Shown here one piece after another: positions 16,229 through 24,710 of a stretch of 64,000 bases of DNA; within the stretch, counting starts at the first letter, position 1, and every line of letters begins with the position of its first letter. A program made the position numbers and the translations under genes. The stretch covers positions 930,001-994,000 of the forward strand of contig NZ_CP035758.1 in the NCBI RefSeq assembly GCF_004208415.1. The letters are read 5' to 3'. The notes beneath the pieces were generated by a model that did not search any database, was not told where the DNA came from, and was given only the letters and a program-made list of their open reading frames with translations. Source of the DNA: Ktedonosporobacter rubrisoli (GTDB lineage Bacteria > Chloroflexota > Ktedonobacteria > Ktedonobacterales > Ktedonobacteraceae).

Positions 16229-17092
16229 ATGGAACGTGAGCAGGAGGACCAGCGTTTACAAGAGCTCGGCGATTTTCTGCGCACCCGGCGAGCTCGGCTG
16301 GCGCCTGAGGCCGTTGGGCTGCCGCGAGGAAGCCGGCGGCGCGCGCCTGGACTCAGACGTGCAGAAGTGGCCCAATTGGCCGGAGTCAGTGTTGACTGGT
16401 ACACCTGGTTGGAGCAAGGACGCCCGATTAGCGTTTCGACGCAGGTCTTAGAAAGCCTCGTCAAGGCTTTGCATTTGAATACCTATGAGCGCGAGCATCT
16501 TTTCTTCTTAGCCCACCAGCAACCCCCTCCAGCCAGGGGTATGGAACCGGAGACCGTGAGTGCAACATTACAACACTTCCTCGATCATCAGGGTCTCAGC
16601 CCGGCCTTTGTCTCCGGCTGGCGCAGTGATGTGATAGCCTGGAACGAAGCTGCTCGCGTTGTCTTTGGTGATTTTGGGCAGATGAGCAGCCTCGAACGCA
16701 ATTCCGTCTGGCGACTCTTCACCTCACCCAGCCATCGGCAAGGGCTTGTCGATTGGGAAGGACACGCGCGAAAGATCCTGGCCCAATTCCGTGCCGCTTG
16801 TGGTCGGTATCCCGATGATCCCCGCTTGAGAGAACTGATCCATGATCTGATGCTTCGCAGCGCAGAATTTCGAGCCTGGTGGCCCGATCACGAGGTGGCC
16901 AATGCGCCAGAAGGGCAAAAAACGCTAAAGCATCCCCGCGTAGGCTATCTTATGTTTGAGCATATCACGTTTCAGGTGTTTGACGCGCCAGATCTCAAAG
17001 TGCACATACATACTCCATTAGATCAGGTAGATACTCCCGCCAAAATCGCTCAACTTCTCACACAGGGAGCAAGCGTTTCAACGGGGTTCTGA
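16229..17092 (+). CDS. XRE-family regulator with MmyB-like ligand-binding domain
   Basis: A 287-residue paralogue of the regulator at 4723-5550. The HTH region shows FLRTRRARLAPEAVGLPRGS and LRRAEVAQLAGVSVDWYTWLEQGR. The C-terminal MmyB-like domain shows GWRSDVIAWNEAARVVFGDF, HRQGLVDWEGHA and HPRVGYLMFEHITFQV. It probably represses the divergent SDR gene in response to a small ligand (family pattern; inferred). ATG 16229 is chosen because AAAGGAAGCAGAGG precedes it and MEREQEDQRLQELGDFL is the usual N-terminus; the open frame extends to 16022 without family similarity. Confidence 0.87.
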   Translation: MEREQEDQRLQELGDFLRTRRARLAPEAVGLPRGSRRRAPGLRRAEVAQLAGVSVDWYTWLEQGRPISVSTQVLESLVKALHLNTYEREHLFFLAHQQPPPARGMEPETVSATLQHFLDHQGLSPAFVSGWRSDVIAWNEAARVVFGDFGQMSSLERNSVWRLFTSPSHRQGLVDWEGHARKILAQFRAACGRYPDDPRLRELIHDLMLRSAEFRAWWPDHEVANAPEGQKTLKHPRVGYLMFEHITFQVFDAPDLKVHIHTPLDQVDTPAKIAQLLTQGASVSTGF

Positions 17093-17133
17093 GTACTTTT
17101 CTGCGTCACAACAAGCAGCAAATAACATTATCA

Positions 17134-17403
17134 TCATAGTTCGTCGATAAGCACGGCCAGGCGTTCTAGCCAGGCATCGCGTTGCGCGATCCAGACCTTC
17201 TTCACGGGCTCGCCGGCCTGCAGGCTCCGCATATAATTGGCGGCTTCTTGCGCCAGCTCAGCTAGCTCGTTAAATTGCACTTCCGCGACCTCTTGTAAGG
17301 AGGCGCGCGTTACCAGGGCTTCGTGCAGCATATAGCGCCGCTCCTCACAGAGCTCTATCTCATCTAGAAGCTGATTTACCGACATACGCCCGATCTCACT
17401 CAT
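17134..17403 (-). CDS. Small helical protein of unknown function, third gene of a small operon
   Basis: An 89-residue acidic protein, probably all alpha-helical, rich in Glu, Leu and Ala (SVNQLLDEIELCEERRYMLH, FNELAELAQEAANYMRSL). I do not recognise the family. It overlaps the stop of the upstream gene by four bases (ATGA), indicating translational coupling. It is the last of three small minus-strand genes that face the XRE-TPR regulator at 18120. No membrane segment or signal peptide is seen. Confidence 0.6.
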   Translation of the reverse strand: MSEIGRMSVNQLLDEIELCEERRYMLHEALVTRASLQEVAEVQFNELAELAQEAANYMRSLQAGEPVKKVWIAQRDAWLERLAVLIDEL

Positions 17404-17627
17404 GGCTGGCTACTCTTTTCTGCCCACCTTGAGCTCGTATTCTGGCTTGCACTCTCTCCAATGTGCTGGAAAACCATTTCAATGAGCTTGACAAGTTCGC
17501 GGTTATTCCGCGTCACGCGTCCTGGCTGCCGGTAGAAATCTAGAAAGTCATGCAGGACATAATTAAGAGCTATCACCTCATTGCAGGTCATAAATATGGC
17601 TATCAGGGGCTCAGTATAGCGCCTCAT
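17400..17627 (-). CDS. Small protein of unknown function, second gene of a small operon
   Basis: A 75-residue protein, MRRYTEPLIAIFMTCNEVIA at the start, then a helical stretch (LNYVLHDFLDFYRQ, NNRELVKLIEMVFQHIGES) and a polar tail. Family unknown. A GGAG lies 9 bases before the ATG, and only 13 bases separate it from the first gene of the set. Its counterpart position in the 60.6-kb operon holds a 74-residue protein without obvious similarity. Confidence 0.58.
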   Translation of the reverse strand: MRRYTEPLIAIFMTCNEVIALNYVLHDFLDFYRQPGRVTRNNRELVKLIEMVFQHIGESASQNTSSRWAEKSSQP

Positions 17628-17640
17628 CTCCGCAAACTCC

Positions 17641-17859
17641 TTACTTCACCACTTCGTTATAGGTTTGAACCAGAATATCCAAAGCTTGCTCCTGTCCGGT
17701 CAGCGGGACTAAATTTTCAAAATGCCCTTCGAGCGCATTGAATTTCGCGCGAATAAATTCATGCTGCGCCATACTTGCATACGCGTGCAACCCGCGCACC
17801 ATCGCTTCGCATTCCAAGGCGATCTGCCGCCTGATACGTGCAACTTCACTTTCTGCCAT
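17641..17859 (-). CDS. Small helical protein, paralogue of the 61-kb protein
   Basis: A 72-residue protein opening SEVARIRRQIALECEAMV, then QHEFIRAKFNALEGHFENL and EQALDILVQTYNEVVK. It is clearly homologous to the protein at 60830-61078 (shared SEVAR-R-QI, QH-FIRA, and a closing AxDIxxxxxxxVK). The function is unknown; the amphipathic helices suggest protein-protein contact. ATG 17859 has GGAAAGGA 9 bases upstream; a TTG two codons earlier also fits. It is the first gene of a set facing the XRE-TPR regulator at 18120, exactly as its paralogue faces the regulator at 61452. Confidence 0.72.
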   Translation of the reverse strand: MAESEVARIRRQIALECEAMVRGLHAYASMAQHEFIRAKFNALEGHFENLVPLTGQEQALDILVQTYNEVVK

Positions 17860-18119
17860 AAACAAAGTTCCTTTCCGGGCTTGACATCATTTTACACGTA
17901 ATGACATACTTGCATTCAGAGAGCAAAAAGCATTTTACTAAGGACAACGTATTAGATAGAGCTCACTTATTGCTCTAGAAAGAGCATAGCAGATCGCTCA
18001 GGAAAAAATCGTAAAGTTAAGTAGTATTTTTTCCACTCTTGCTGGACATGTCGCCTTAATCTTCGTATACTTATCTTAGATGCATTAAGTGTTGGTATAT
18101 GTAGTTTGAGGAGGTCGGC

Positions 18120-19448
18120 ATGGAACACACGAGCGACCCAGAGCGCTACCCATTTGTGCTGGAATTGGATGGGCACGGAAGACCCAATTATGGCAAGTTG
18201 ATTCGGCAGGGACGAAAACTGGCAAATTTAGAGCAGGAAGAATTCGCGTTTCTCTATGGGATGATCGTTAGAAATAGGAGTGTCGGAAAGGATGCGATAC
18301 GAAAAATGGAAGAGTACAATCAGGTCCCGAAAAATCCGCAACGTCGCTCTATCATCGCAGCACTGCTAGGCATCCCGCTCTCGCTGCTGTGTTCCGACGA
18401 GGAAATACAAGCCCTCCCCAGGCAATTCTCTCTCTCAACATATAGGGACAGCGATAAGGATCTTGAGGCCAAAATCGATATAGCTGAGTATCATCATACA
18501 CTTATGAACTATCAGCGCAGGCACTATGCAAGCACGGCCTTCCCAAGATTGAAAGCTGTTCAGCAGCGTGTCTCTTCTCTCACAGAAATCCTTCACCATT
18601 CCCACCCAGCCGAAAAGGCGCAGATGGAATGCCTGCTAGCTAGCTATCTGGAGTTCATGGGCAATATGGCCCGCGATCATCAGCGCTTTGCCCAGTCTAT
18701 TGCTCATTTTGATAGGGCGCTTAAAGGCCTTGGCGATGACTACCCAGCATTACAGGCGACGCTCTTAGTACGCCGGGGCGGAGCCTGGAACTCATGGGCT
18801 CATGTGGCTTTGCTGAGAGGGGAGCAGGACAAAGCGCAGAGCTATTTTGCCTCCTCTATTCGTGATCACGACGCCGCTTGCGCCCTGGATCGCTGGCTCC
18901 CCCCGCACGTCAAGGGCGCGGCCATCGCAGCGCAAGCCGCTGCCCACGCCTGTACCGTTAATGATCAGAGCGAGCTCAACGGTATCTTACGCCGGATGGA
19001 CCAGGCCGAACAGCTACTCAATACGCCCATCAGCGAGGAAAGCCTGCAGGCAGGCGGCTATTTATACCTGCTGAGCTTCGATAACGAGCGCTTTTACCTC
19101 AACAAAGCTACGGCGCTGCTCAATAGCCCCATCAAAGCCTTGCGCGCGCCTACCCGCGCCCTCGATGCCCTCGCTCAGCTACCCTTCAGCTCTCAATCTC
19201 TGCGTATACAAACGACTAGCTTATTACTACAAGCGCAGTCTGAGTTCGAATTAGGCAATTATCCATTTGCTACCAAACTCGCCGGTGATGCGCTTGAGCT
19301 CGTAATGAATGTGCAAGAGAGCAGCGAGCTGATTGGCATTGATACGCTCTATCGCAAGCTGCGCGGCAGCCGCTACGGTAAGTCGCACGAAGTCTTGAGC
19401 CTTGGCGTCAACCTTTTTAAAGCTCAGCATCCAGGACTTTTTGCCTGA
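18120..19448 (+). CDS. XRE-like HTH plus TPR regulator
   Basis: A 442-residue protein. Residues about 20-100 resemble an XRE-type HTH (GKLIRQGRKLANLEQEEFAFLYGM, then KDAIRKMEEYNQVPKNPQRR and LLGIPLSLL). The remaining 330 residues are helical TPR-like repeats (ATLLVRRGGAWNSWAHVALL, DKAQSYFASSIRDHDAA, RALDALAQLP). HTH plus TPR is the architecture of peptide-sensing RRNPP-type regulators and of many uncharacterised Ktedonobacteria proteins, so peptide or protein sensing is plausible but inferred. GAGGAGG lies 6 bases before the ATG. Two HTH-less paralogues follow, and three small genes diverge upstream. Confidence 0.78.
   Translation: MEHTSDPERYPFVLELDGHGRPNYGKLIRQGRKLANLEQEEFAFLYGMIVRNRSVGKDAIRKMEEYNQVPKNPQRRSIIAALLGIPLSLLCSDEEIQALPRQFSLSTYRDSDKDLEAKIDIAEYHHTLMNYQRRHYASTAFPRLKAVQQRVSSLTEILHHSHPAEKAQMECLLASYLEFMGNMARDHQRFAQSIAHFDRALKGLGDDYPALQATLLVRRGGAWNSWAHVALLRGEQDKAQSYFASSIRDHDAACALDRWLPPHVKGAAIAAQAAAHACTVNDQSELNGILRRMDQAEQLLNTPISEESLQAGGYLYLLSFDNERFYLNKATALLNSPIKALRAPTRALDALAQLPFSSQSLRIQTTSLLLQAQSEFELGNYPFATKLAGDALELVMNVQESSELIGIDTLYRKLRGSRYGKSHEVLSLGVNLFKAQHPGLFA
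18759..18972 (+). repeat. 214-bp segment nearly identical to 19937-20150
   Basis: By hand comparison I count about 9 mismatches over 214 bp between this part of the XRE-TPR gene and the matching part of the next TPR gene, while the sequences on both sides are much more diverged. This is the pattern expected from recent gene conversion. Confidence 0.75.
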
Positions 19449-19585
19449 ATCACAAGCCAGACCGTTTCAGGCCCGGCAGCGAAATGTAAAGCTCTTGCTT
19501 CTCTTTTTCTGCCTGCCCAAGCAGTGCTATATATTGCTCTTACATTTTGTGAAGGTATGGAAAAACGCTGGAAAGGATGGTTAGT

Positions 19586-20656
19586 GTGGATATAGATAGA
19601 CATGACACCGACGCGTTTAAGGATGAGGAGTGGGAAAGATTAGAGGAGGAGCCCGACGAAGATGCCTGCCGTCAAAAGTTGCTGCTCTATCAGCGCAAGC
19701 ACTTCGTGGACACGGCGGTCTTCGATGTCAAAGTTCTTAGAGAAAGCCTGGTTCAACTCACACAACATGTAAACTTTGATCGCTCGCCAAGCCGACCGCG
19801 CATGGAACGTCTACTGGCCAGCTACCTGGAGTTCATGGGCAATATGGCCCGCGATCACCAGCGCTTTGCCCGCGCAATTCATTACTTTGACAAGGGGCTT
19901 AATGTAACTGCGCACAATCACCAGGCCTTGGAAGCAACGCTCTTAGTGCGCCGGGGCGGGGCCTGGAACTCATGGGCCCGGGTGGCTTTGCTGAGAGGGG
20001 AGCAGGACAAAGCGCAGAGCTATTTTGCCTCCTCTATTCGCGATCACGACGCCGCTTGCGCCCTGGATCGCTGGCTCCCTCCGCACGTCAAGGGCGCGGC
20101 CATTGCTGCGCAAGCCGCTGCCCACGCCTGTACCGTTAATGATCAGAGCGAACTTGATGATGCCCTACGCTGGATGGACCAGGCTGAACAGTTGCTTGAT
20201 GCTCCAATTAGTGAGGAAAGTATCTATAGGGGAGGGAATTCCTATCTGCTCAGTTTCGATAAAGAGCGCTTTTATCTCAACAAAGCTGCAGCTCTGTTAG
20301 ATTGCGTTATCAAAGATCTACGCGCTCCTTCCCGCGCCCTCGATGCTCTCGCACAATTGCCTGCCGAATCGCTATCCCGGCGCATTCAAACCGCCAGTCT
20401 ATTACTGCAGGCGCGAGCCCATTTCGAGCTGAATGATTATCCACTATCGGCAACATTAGCTGGGCAAGCTTTGGCGCTAGCCAGGCAGACGAGAGATGAT
20501 AGCCACATAATCGGTATCGATGCTCTCTGCCGAGAGCTGAGCGCAACCAGAGCCAACAAATTGCTCGAAGTGGCACGGCTGAAGGTGGGCATACTTGAAG
20601 CTAACAACCCGGAGTTCTTTGCAGCGGGCTACGGAGATGAGGACGATGATGACTAG
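19586..20656 (+). CDS. TPR protein without HTH domain, paralogue of the preceding regulator
   Basis: About 356 residues. It begins with an acidic leader and then aligns with the TPR portion of the upstream regulator from LLASYLEFMGNMARDHQRFA onward, to LLEVARLKVGILEANNPEFF near the end; the tail GDEDDDD is strongly acidic. No HTH is present, so it cannot bind DNA the same way and might titrate or present the same ligand (inference). GTG 19586 with GGAAAGG 9 bases upstream is preferred; ATG 19577 is directly abutted by that motif. It shares a nearly identical 214-bp patch with the first gene. Confidence 0.75.
   Translation: MDIDRHDTDAFKDEEWERLEEEPDEDACRQKLLLYQRKHFVDTAVFDVKVLRESLVQLTQHVNFDRSPSRPRMERLLASYLEFMGNMARDHQRFARAIHYFDKGLNVTAHNHQALEATLLVRRGGAWNSWARVALLRGEQDKAQSYFASSIRDHDAACALDRWLPPHVKGAAIAAQAAAHACTVNDQSELDDALRWMDQAEQLLDAPISEESIYRGGNSYLLSFDKERFYLNKAAALLDCVIKDLRAPSRALDALAQLPAESLSRRIQTASLLLQARAHFELNDYPLSATLAGQALALARQTRDDSHIIGIDALCRELSATRANKLLEVARLKVGILEANNPEFFAAGYGDEDDDD
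19937..20150 (+). repeat. 214-bp segment nearly identical to 18759-18972
   Basis: Second copy of the gene-conversion-like patch. It encodes the central TPR helices (RRGGAWNSWARVALLRGEQD to ACTVNDQSE). Confidence 0.75.
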
Positions 20657-20685
20657 AGAGGTTAGATAAAAAGGCATACCTAAAT

Positions 20686-21767
20686 ATGGAAGCGGGCAAT
20701 ATTCCTAAAGATGCCGCACGCAGGTGGGTCCTGGCACGTATGCTCGATCTTGCCCCTGCTACCCTTGGCCTCCCTGCCCTAAAACATGCCTCTGAGCACG
20801 TACTTTCGCCGCTGCCAACTGAGCAATCAGGAATCAATTACGAAGAATATAGCTCTTTTTTGTTCAAGCTTTGGAAGCAAGGCTACGATGATGCGGATGC
20901 AACCCTGGGAGCTCTAAGAAGCCGGATTCGGGCTTTGCATGATAAAGTTCTCTATATCAGGAAGCCAGAACGCACACGCATGCTACAGCTGCTTTGCGCC
21001 TATCAGTTGCGCTTCGCCCACATTGCCAGGGAACAGGGACACTACGCAGCGCTCTTCAACATTTTAAGGCAGCCATTACGCTGGCCCACGAAGAGAATAT
21101 TTCAACCTTTGAAGCTATTGCTTATATTAGACGAGGAGAATTCTTCTATGATATAGGGGCGCTAGATCAGGCTCAGCGTGATTTTACAAAAGCTGCCAGC
21201 ATGCACACGTCTCCGGATATTAAAGGGCGCGCACACGATATTGCCAGTCTGACCAACATGAGATTAGCCACAACAGCCTCAGATGTAAAGGCTGAATTAA
21301 TCTTATCCGACATAGCTCAAAGCTGTATTGGAGGGGCAAAGGAAACTTCAGGGGATCTCTACATGATTAACATGACTCTTGAAAGATTTCTGATCAGTAG
21401 AGCAAGATCGCTGGTCAGTGCCCCAGATAAAAAGCTGCGTTCTCCCGAGCTTGCCGAAAAGCTCATCTACGAGGCTGACCAAATTGGCGATCCAGGGATT
21501 AAAAATCACTTCTCTTATCATCGTCTGGACAGTTACGTAGCCTTAGCACAGGTATGGCTAACAAAGAAAGCATATCCAGTGGCAACAGAGGCGCTTCTAG
21601 ATGTAGTCAAGATGTCACAAAAGATGCATACATCTATTCATCTGCCCTTTATTACCGAGCTATACGAAGAGATTCGCTTGAGCAATTACGGTAAAGATAT
21701 TGCCGTAGCGGAACTTGGCTTGCGGCTCTTATTGCTACAATATCCCCAACTCTTTCAGCAGAGGTAG
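20686..21767 (+). pseudogene. Third tandem TPR protein, single frameshift
   Basis: Two overlapping frames together make a protein of about 360 residues. The first (from 20686) ends its family-like part at LRFAHIAREQGHYA, and the second continues with ALQHFKAAITLAHEENIS to YPQLFQQR at 21767. The frame change lies near 21045, equivalent to loss of one base or gain of two. It matches the TPR region of the two upstream genes more distantly and lacks an HTH. With one shift in otherwise intact sequence it may be a young pseudogene or a sequencing error. It lies only 29 bases after the second gene. Confidence 0.68.
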
Positions 21768-21831
21768 ATAAGCTTATATTCAGCGGTTGATGGCTATTCT
21801 TGCTTCTGCCTCCTGACAGGGAAATATTGGG

Positions 21832-22227
21832 CTAAGGCTTCTCTTTGAGCTTACGCCAGCCGCCGGCGCGATTATTGGCGATAACAGCTTTAAAGAGGTT
21901 CAATAGCGCACGTTCATTGATGATTTCGCCCTGGCGAACTTGAATTGAGCGCGCCGTCAGATTCCCTTGCCCCTGGTTAATAAGGCCCTCGGGATCTGGC
22001 GCGATGGGATCATAGATGAAAATATTAAGATGATCCTTCGCTCCCAGCAGCGCGCAGATGTTGCCATTCAAGGTAAAATAGGGCTGCTTTGTACGCTTGA
22101 TAATCTCGATCACCTCGGGATCGGCGGCATGCACGAGGTCGCGCACCTGGCGGCAAATCTCCTGCTGCCAGTCAGGAAGAGTCTGAATGTATGCGTCGAC
22201 ACGAGGGTCTGTCTGATAGGTACTCAT
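21832..22227 (-). CDS. DUF1801 (YdhG-like) protein
   Basis: A 131-residue protein of the DUF1801/YdhG-like alpha-beta fold. Typical parts are VDAYIQTLPDWQQEICRQVR, EIIKRTKQPYFTLNGNICAL and KDHLNIFIYD. The function is unknown; some relatives carry iron-sulfur-scaffold-like or stress annotations that are not established. It is convergent with the TPR genes and monocistronic. Confidence 0.82.
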   Translation of the reverse strand: MSTYQTDPRVDAYIQTLPDWQQEICRQVRDLVHAADPEVIEIIKRTKQPYFTLNGNICALLGAKDHLNIFIYDPIAPDPEGLINQGQGNLTARSIQVRQGEIINERALLNLFKAVIANNRAGGWRKLKEKP

Positions 22228-22354
22228 ACAAGAATGATATCATAAATGCATGTATTTCTGCTTAGTCAAACAGAGAGTCTTATTTAGCCTCTGATCTCTG
22301 GTAGGCAAAAGACTTTCCCGCTTCACTCCCGCGTCAGTAAACTATGACTACCTC

Positions 22355-22383
22355 TTGACAGGTGGATCTGCACTCTGTATATT
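22355..22383 (+). promoter_or_regulatory. Sigma-70 promoter of the TetR gene
   Basis: TTGACA (22355-22360) and TATATT (22378-22383) are separated by 17 bp. The operator at 22381-22398 overlaps the -10 box, so the regulator would block its own promoter. Confidence 0.72.
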
Positions 22384-22398
22384 GACCTGGTGATCAAT
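22381..22398. promoter_or_regulatory. TetR operator, copy 1
   Basis: ATTGACCTGGTGATCAAT fits the pattern ATTGACC-n4-GATCAAT. The same pattern occurs twice more at 24393-24410 and 24430-24447 in front of the amidohydrolase gene. The shared 14 fixed positions across three sites strongly indicate a common regulator, most simply the adjacent TetR protein. Confidence 0.75.
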
Positions 22399-22433
22399 AT
22401 ATTTTGACAAATTTTAGTTGAGAGGTTGAAAAT

Positions 22434-23051
22434 ATGCCGGGGAAAAAAGCGTCGGAAGCCTTACGCCGCGAGCAGATCATACAAGCAGCGTTCCGTGTGG
22501 CCAAGCAGAAAGGGCTTGAGCAACTCACGATCCGGCTCGTTGCCGCTGAGGCAGGCCTGAGCAATGGGCTGGTCTTCTTCCACTTCCAGTCCAAGGAAAC
22601 GTTATTGCTCGCCCTCTTAGATTGGTTGCTTGCTTCGATCTTTGAGCTCTGGGAAGCTTCCGAGGATCTCCCGCCCGCAGAACGCGTGTTCACCTTGATT
22701 CGGCTAGACCTGCAAGATCTTTCTCAAGACGAGCACGACGGAGCCCGGCTAAACCTCTTCTTCGCCTATTGGGCACTCGCCGTGCATGACCCCATCATTA
22801 AAGAACGGATTCAGCAGGCCCTTGAGCGTTCCAGGCAAGCATTTTTACCTGCCGTACAGGCCTGGATCGAAAGCGATCCCGTACGCTTTCACGATGTGAC
22901 GGCCGAGGCCCTGGTGACAACTTGCATTGGTATCGTGCAGGGCTGCGCCATGCAAGCTCTGCTCAACGAGCAGCGGGTCGATGTGGAACAACTCGTAAGG
23001 GTTATACGCGCTCTTCTGTTGCCCTCCTTCTCGTCGGCAAACAGCCAATAA
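22434..23051 (+). CDS. TetR/AcrR-family regulator
   Basis: A 205-residue repressor. The N-terminal HTH is REQIIQAAFRVAKQKGLEQL, then IRLVAAEAGLSNGLVFFHF and SKETLLLALLDWLL (residues 10-60). The helical C-terminal domain resembles BetI-like ligand-binding domains. Its operator overlaps its own promoter and recurs twice in the promoter of the convergent amidohydrolase gene, so it probably controls both. The inducer may be a substrate of that enzyme (inference). Confidence 0.9.
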   Translation: MPGKKASEALRREQIIQAAFRVAKQKGLEQLTIRLVAAEAGLSNGLVFFHFQSKETLLLALLDWLLASIFELWEASEDLPPAERVFTLIRLDLQDLSQDEHDGARLNLFFAYWALAVHDPIIKERIQQALERSRQAFLPAVQAWIESDPVRFHDVTAEALVTTCIGIVQGCAMQALLNEQRVDVEQLVRVIRALLLPSFSSANSQ

Positions 23052-23141
23052 TGCGGGGATTTCTTTTACGAAGTTTCCACGCTGCGTCTTCTTTAGCCAG
23101 CGCTCAGCGGAGTAGAAAAAGCAGGCCCCTCTCGGCCTGAT

Positions 23142-23166
23142 CTGAGGCAGGATGAACCCGCCTCAG
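23142..23166. terminator. Hairpin between convergent TetR and amidohydrolase genes
   Basis: CTGAGGC (23142-23148) and GCCTCAG (23160-23166) form a 7-bp stem about 90 bases after the TetR stop and 14 bases after the amidohydrolase stop. The U-tract is weak on both strands. Confidence 0.45.
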
Positions 23167-23179
23167 TTACTCCTGATAG

Positions 23180-24235
23180 TTAGTTTGATTGTAAAGCTGA
23201 CGCGTGTCCCTGAACATCAAGATGGAACAGCTCGTTGCTGTTCTTCCATAGTATCTGTTCTTTCTCCTCCGCGCGCAGATCAAGCTGCTTTACGTCGGCA
23301 ATCTGTTCCTCAATCGTGAGGGCCGCCGGATAATCCGAGCCAAAGAGTACGCGCTCAGTTCCACAGATCTCGATGGCCTGGCGTATCGTCGAAGGCGAGA
23401 AAGACAAGCTAAGATCGATATAGAGGTTTGTTCTCATATATGAGCTGGGCGGACGTTGACACGTTACAGCATTCTTTCCCTGGGCACCGATAAAACCTAT
23501 CTGATAGAAGTACTCAAGGCGCCCAAGCAGATTTAACAGGCCAGCTCCCCCAAACGGTATCACTACTTTGAGCTGAGGATAGCGATCAAAGAGACCTGAG
23601 CAGATCATCCGCGCGCTGCTGGTTATGACATCAAATGGTCTGTACAACAACTCTTGCATACGGAAAGTATCATTACCAGGAAGCCAGAGCGGATTAATGG
23701 GAGGATGGAGCGAAACAGCTATATCGCGCGACTGCACATGTGCCCAAAAAGGTTCAAGCACGGGATCATCGAGCCAACGACCAGCATAGCTAGAGTCCAG
23801 GGTCAGACCTTTTGCGCCCAGCCGAGTCAAGCTGCGTTCAATCTCCTTTTCATAGCCAGGCTCGAACGGATGCACTGTGGCCAGAAAATCAAGCTTGTTG
23901 GGATACCTGGCGACAAAGCCGGCAAGGTTGTCATTGAGGGCTGCGGCAACATCCTGGGCAACTTTCCCCACATGAGGTTTGACGTCTGCGAGAAGGAACG
24001 CATTGCCGAGAAGACCTTTTGTGATTCCGGCCTGGTTCTGGGCCTGTACCTGCGCATCAATATCGTTGAAAACGGATCTCTGAAAGTGCGTTGTATCCTC
24101 TTTTGCATCCTGCTGATCAGGAATATTTTCAAGGAACACTTCGCGGGGAAAGGCCGCAAGATTAGCCATTAAACTAGGATGGGCAATATGGCGATGAATA
24201 TCGATAATTGTTTCGTTACTAGAAATTTTCTGCAT
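23180..24235 (-). CDS. Amidohydrolase-family (ACMSD-like) metal-dependent enzyme
   Basis: A 351-residue TIM-barrel amidohydrolase of the amidohydrolase_2/ACMSD type. DIHRHI gives the metal-binding His pair at residues 14 and 16, AVSLHPP a third His, and RVLFGSDYP the catalytic Asp near the C-terminus. Members decarboxylate or hydrolyse aromatic or unsaturated acids; the substrate is unknown. AAAGGAGAG precedes the ATG. Its promoter carries two copies of the TetR operator, so it is likely the main target of the convergent TetR gene. Another amidohydrolase of this broad group lies at 47736-48836. Confidence 0.87.
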   Translation of the reverse strand: MQKISSNETIIDIHRHIAHPSLMANLAAFPREVFLENIPDQQDAKEDTTHFQRSVFNDIDAQVQAQNQAGITKGLLGNAFLLADVKPHVGKVAQDVAAALNDNLAGFVARYPNKLDFLATVHPFEPGYEKEIERSLTRLGAKGLTLDSSYAGRWLDDPVLEPFWAHVQSRDIAVSLHPPINPLWLPGNDTFRMQELLYRPFDVITSSARMICSGLFDRYPQLKVVIPFGGAGLLNLLGRLEYFYQIGFIGAQGKNAVTCQRPPSSYMRTNLYIDLSLSFSPSTIRQAIEICGTERVLFGSDYPAALTIEEQIADVKQLDLRAEEKEQILWKNSNELFHLDVQGHASALQSN

Positions 24236-24710
24236 CTATTCTCTCCTTTTAAAACTTTAGCTTTTCATAAGCACTATCCCGTTCCCCAGCAGCGAAGCTC
24301 GCCGCTTGCAACTTCCCGGGAAATCTACCTGGCAATAAATGCACAACGACTACCAGGAATGTGAAAATCTCCGAGGTAATCACTCTCTACATATTGACCA
24401 TCGGATCAACATACAAAGTATAGCACGATATTGATCCATTGGTCAATAGAAATTGCATGGATTTTTCGGCTGTAGGAATATACAAGAGAAAGCAGGAGAG
24501 TGTGGTGAGGTATAGCGAATTGGAGGTCGGGGTGGCAAGATAATGGAAAGGCGGGGAAAGTTCTCCGTTTACCTTAGCGGAGCTTCTCCCCACTTCTTTC
24601 AGGCATCCGCAGGAGCAGCTCGTCCAAAGACGAGTTGTGCGTTGGCTGCTTTGATGACAACGGCTTTGATCGAAGTAGATTTAGCTGATCAGGTCTGGAT
24701 ATTCAACCAG
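24236..24710. other. Spacer holding the amidohydrolase promoter
   Basis: A 475-bp region with no convincing gene. Its useful content is the minus-strand promoter and the two TetR operators between 24393 and 24447. The predicted transcript would have an untranslated leader of roughly 170 bases. Confidence 0.55.
24393..24447 (-). promoter_or_regulatory. Amidohydrolase promoter with two TetR operators
   Basis: On the minus strand a -35 TTGACC (complement of 24441-24446) and -10 TATACT (complement of 24417-24422) are 18 bp apart. Operator copies of the pattern ATTGACC-n4-GATCAAt lie at 24430-24447 (minus orientation, over the -35) and 24393-24410 (plus orientation, over the start region). Two flanking sites imply tight or cooperative repression. 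Confidence 0.72.
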
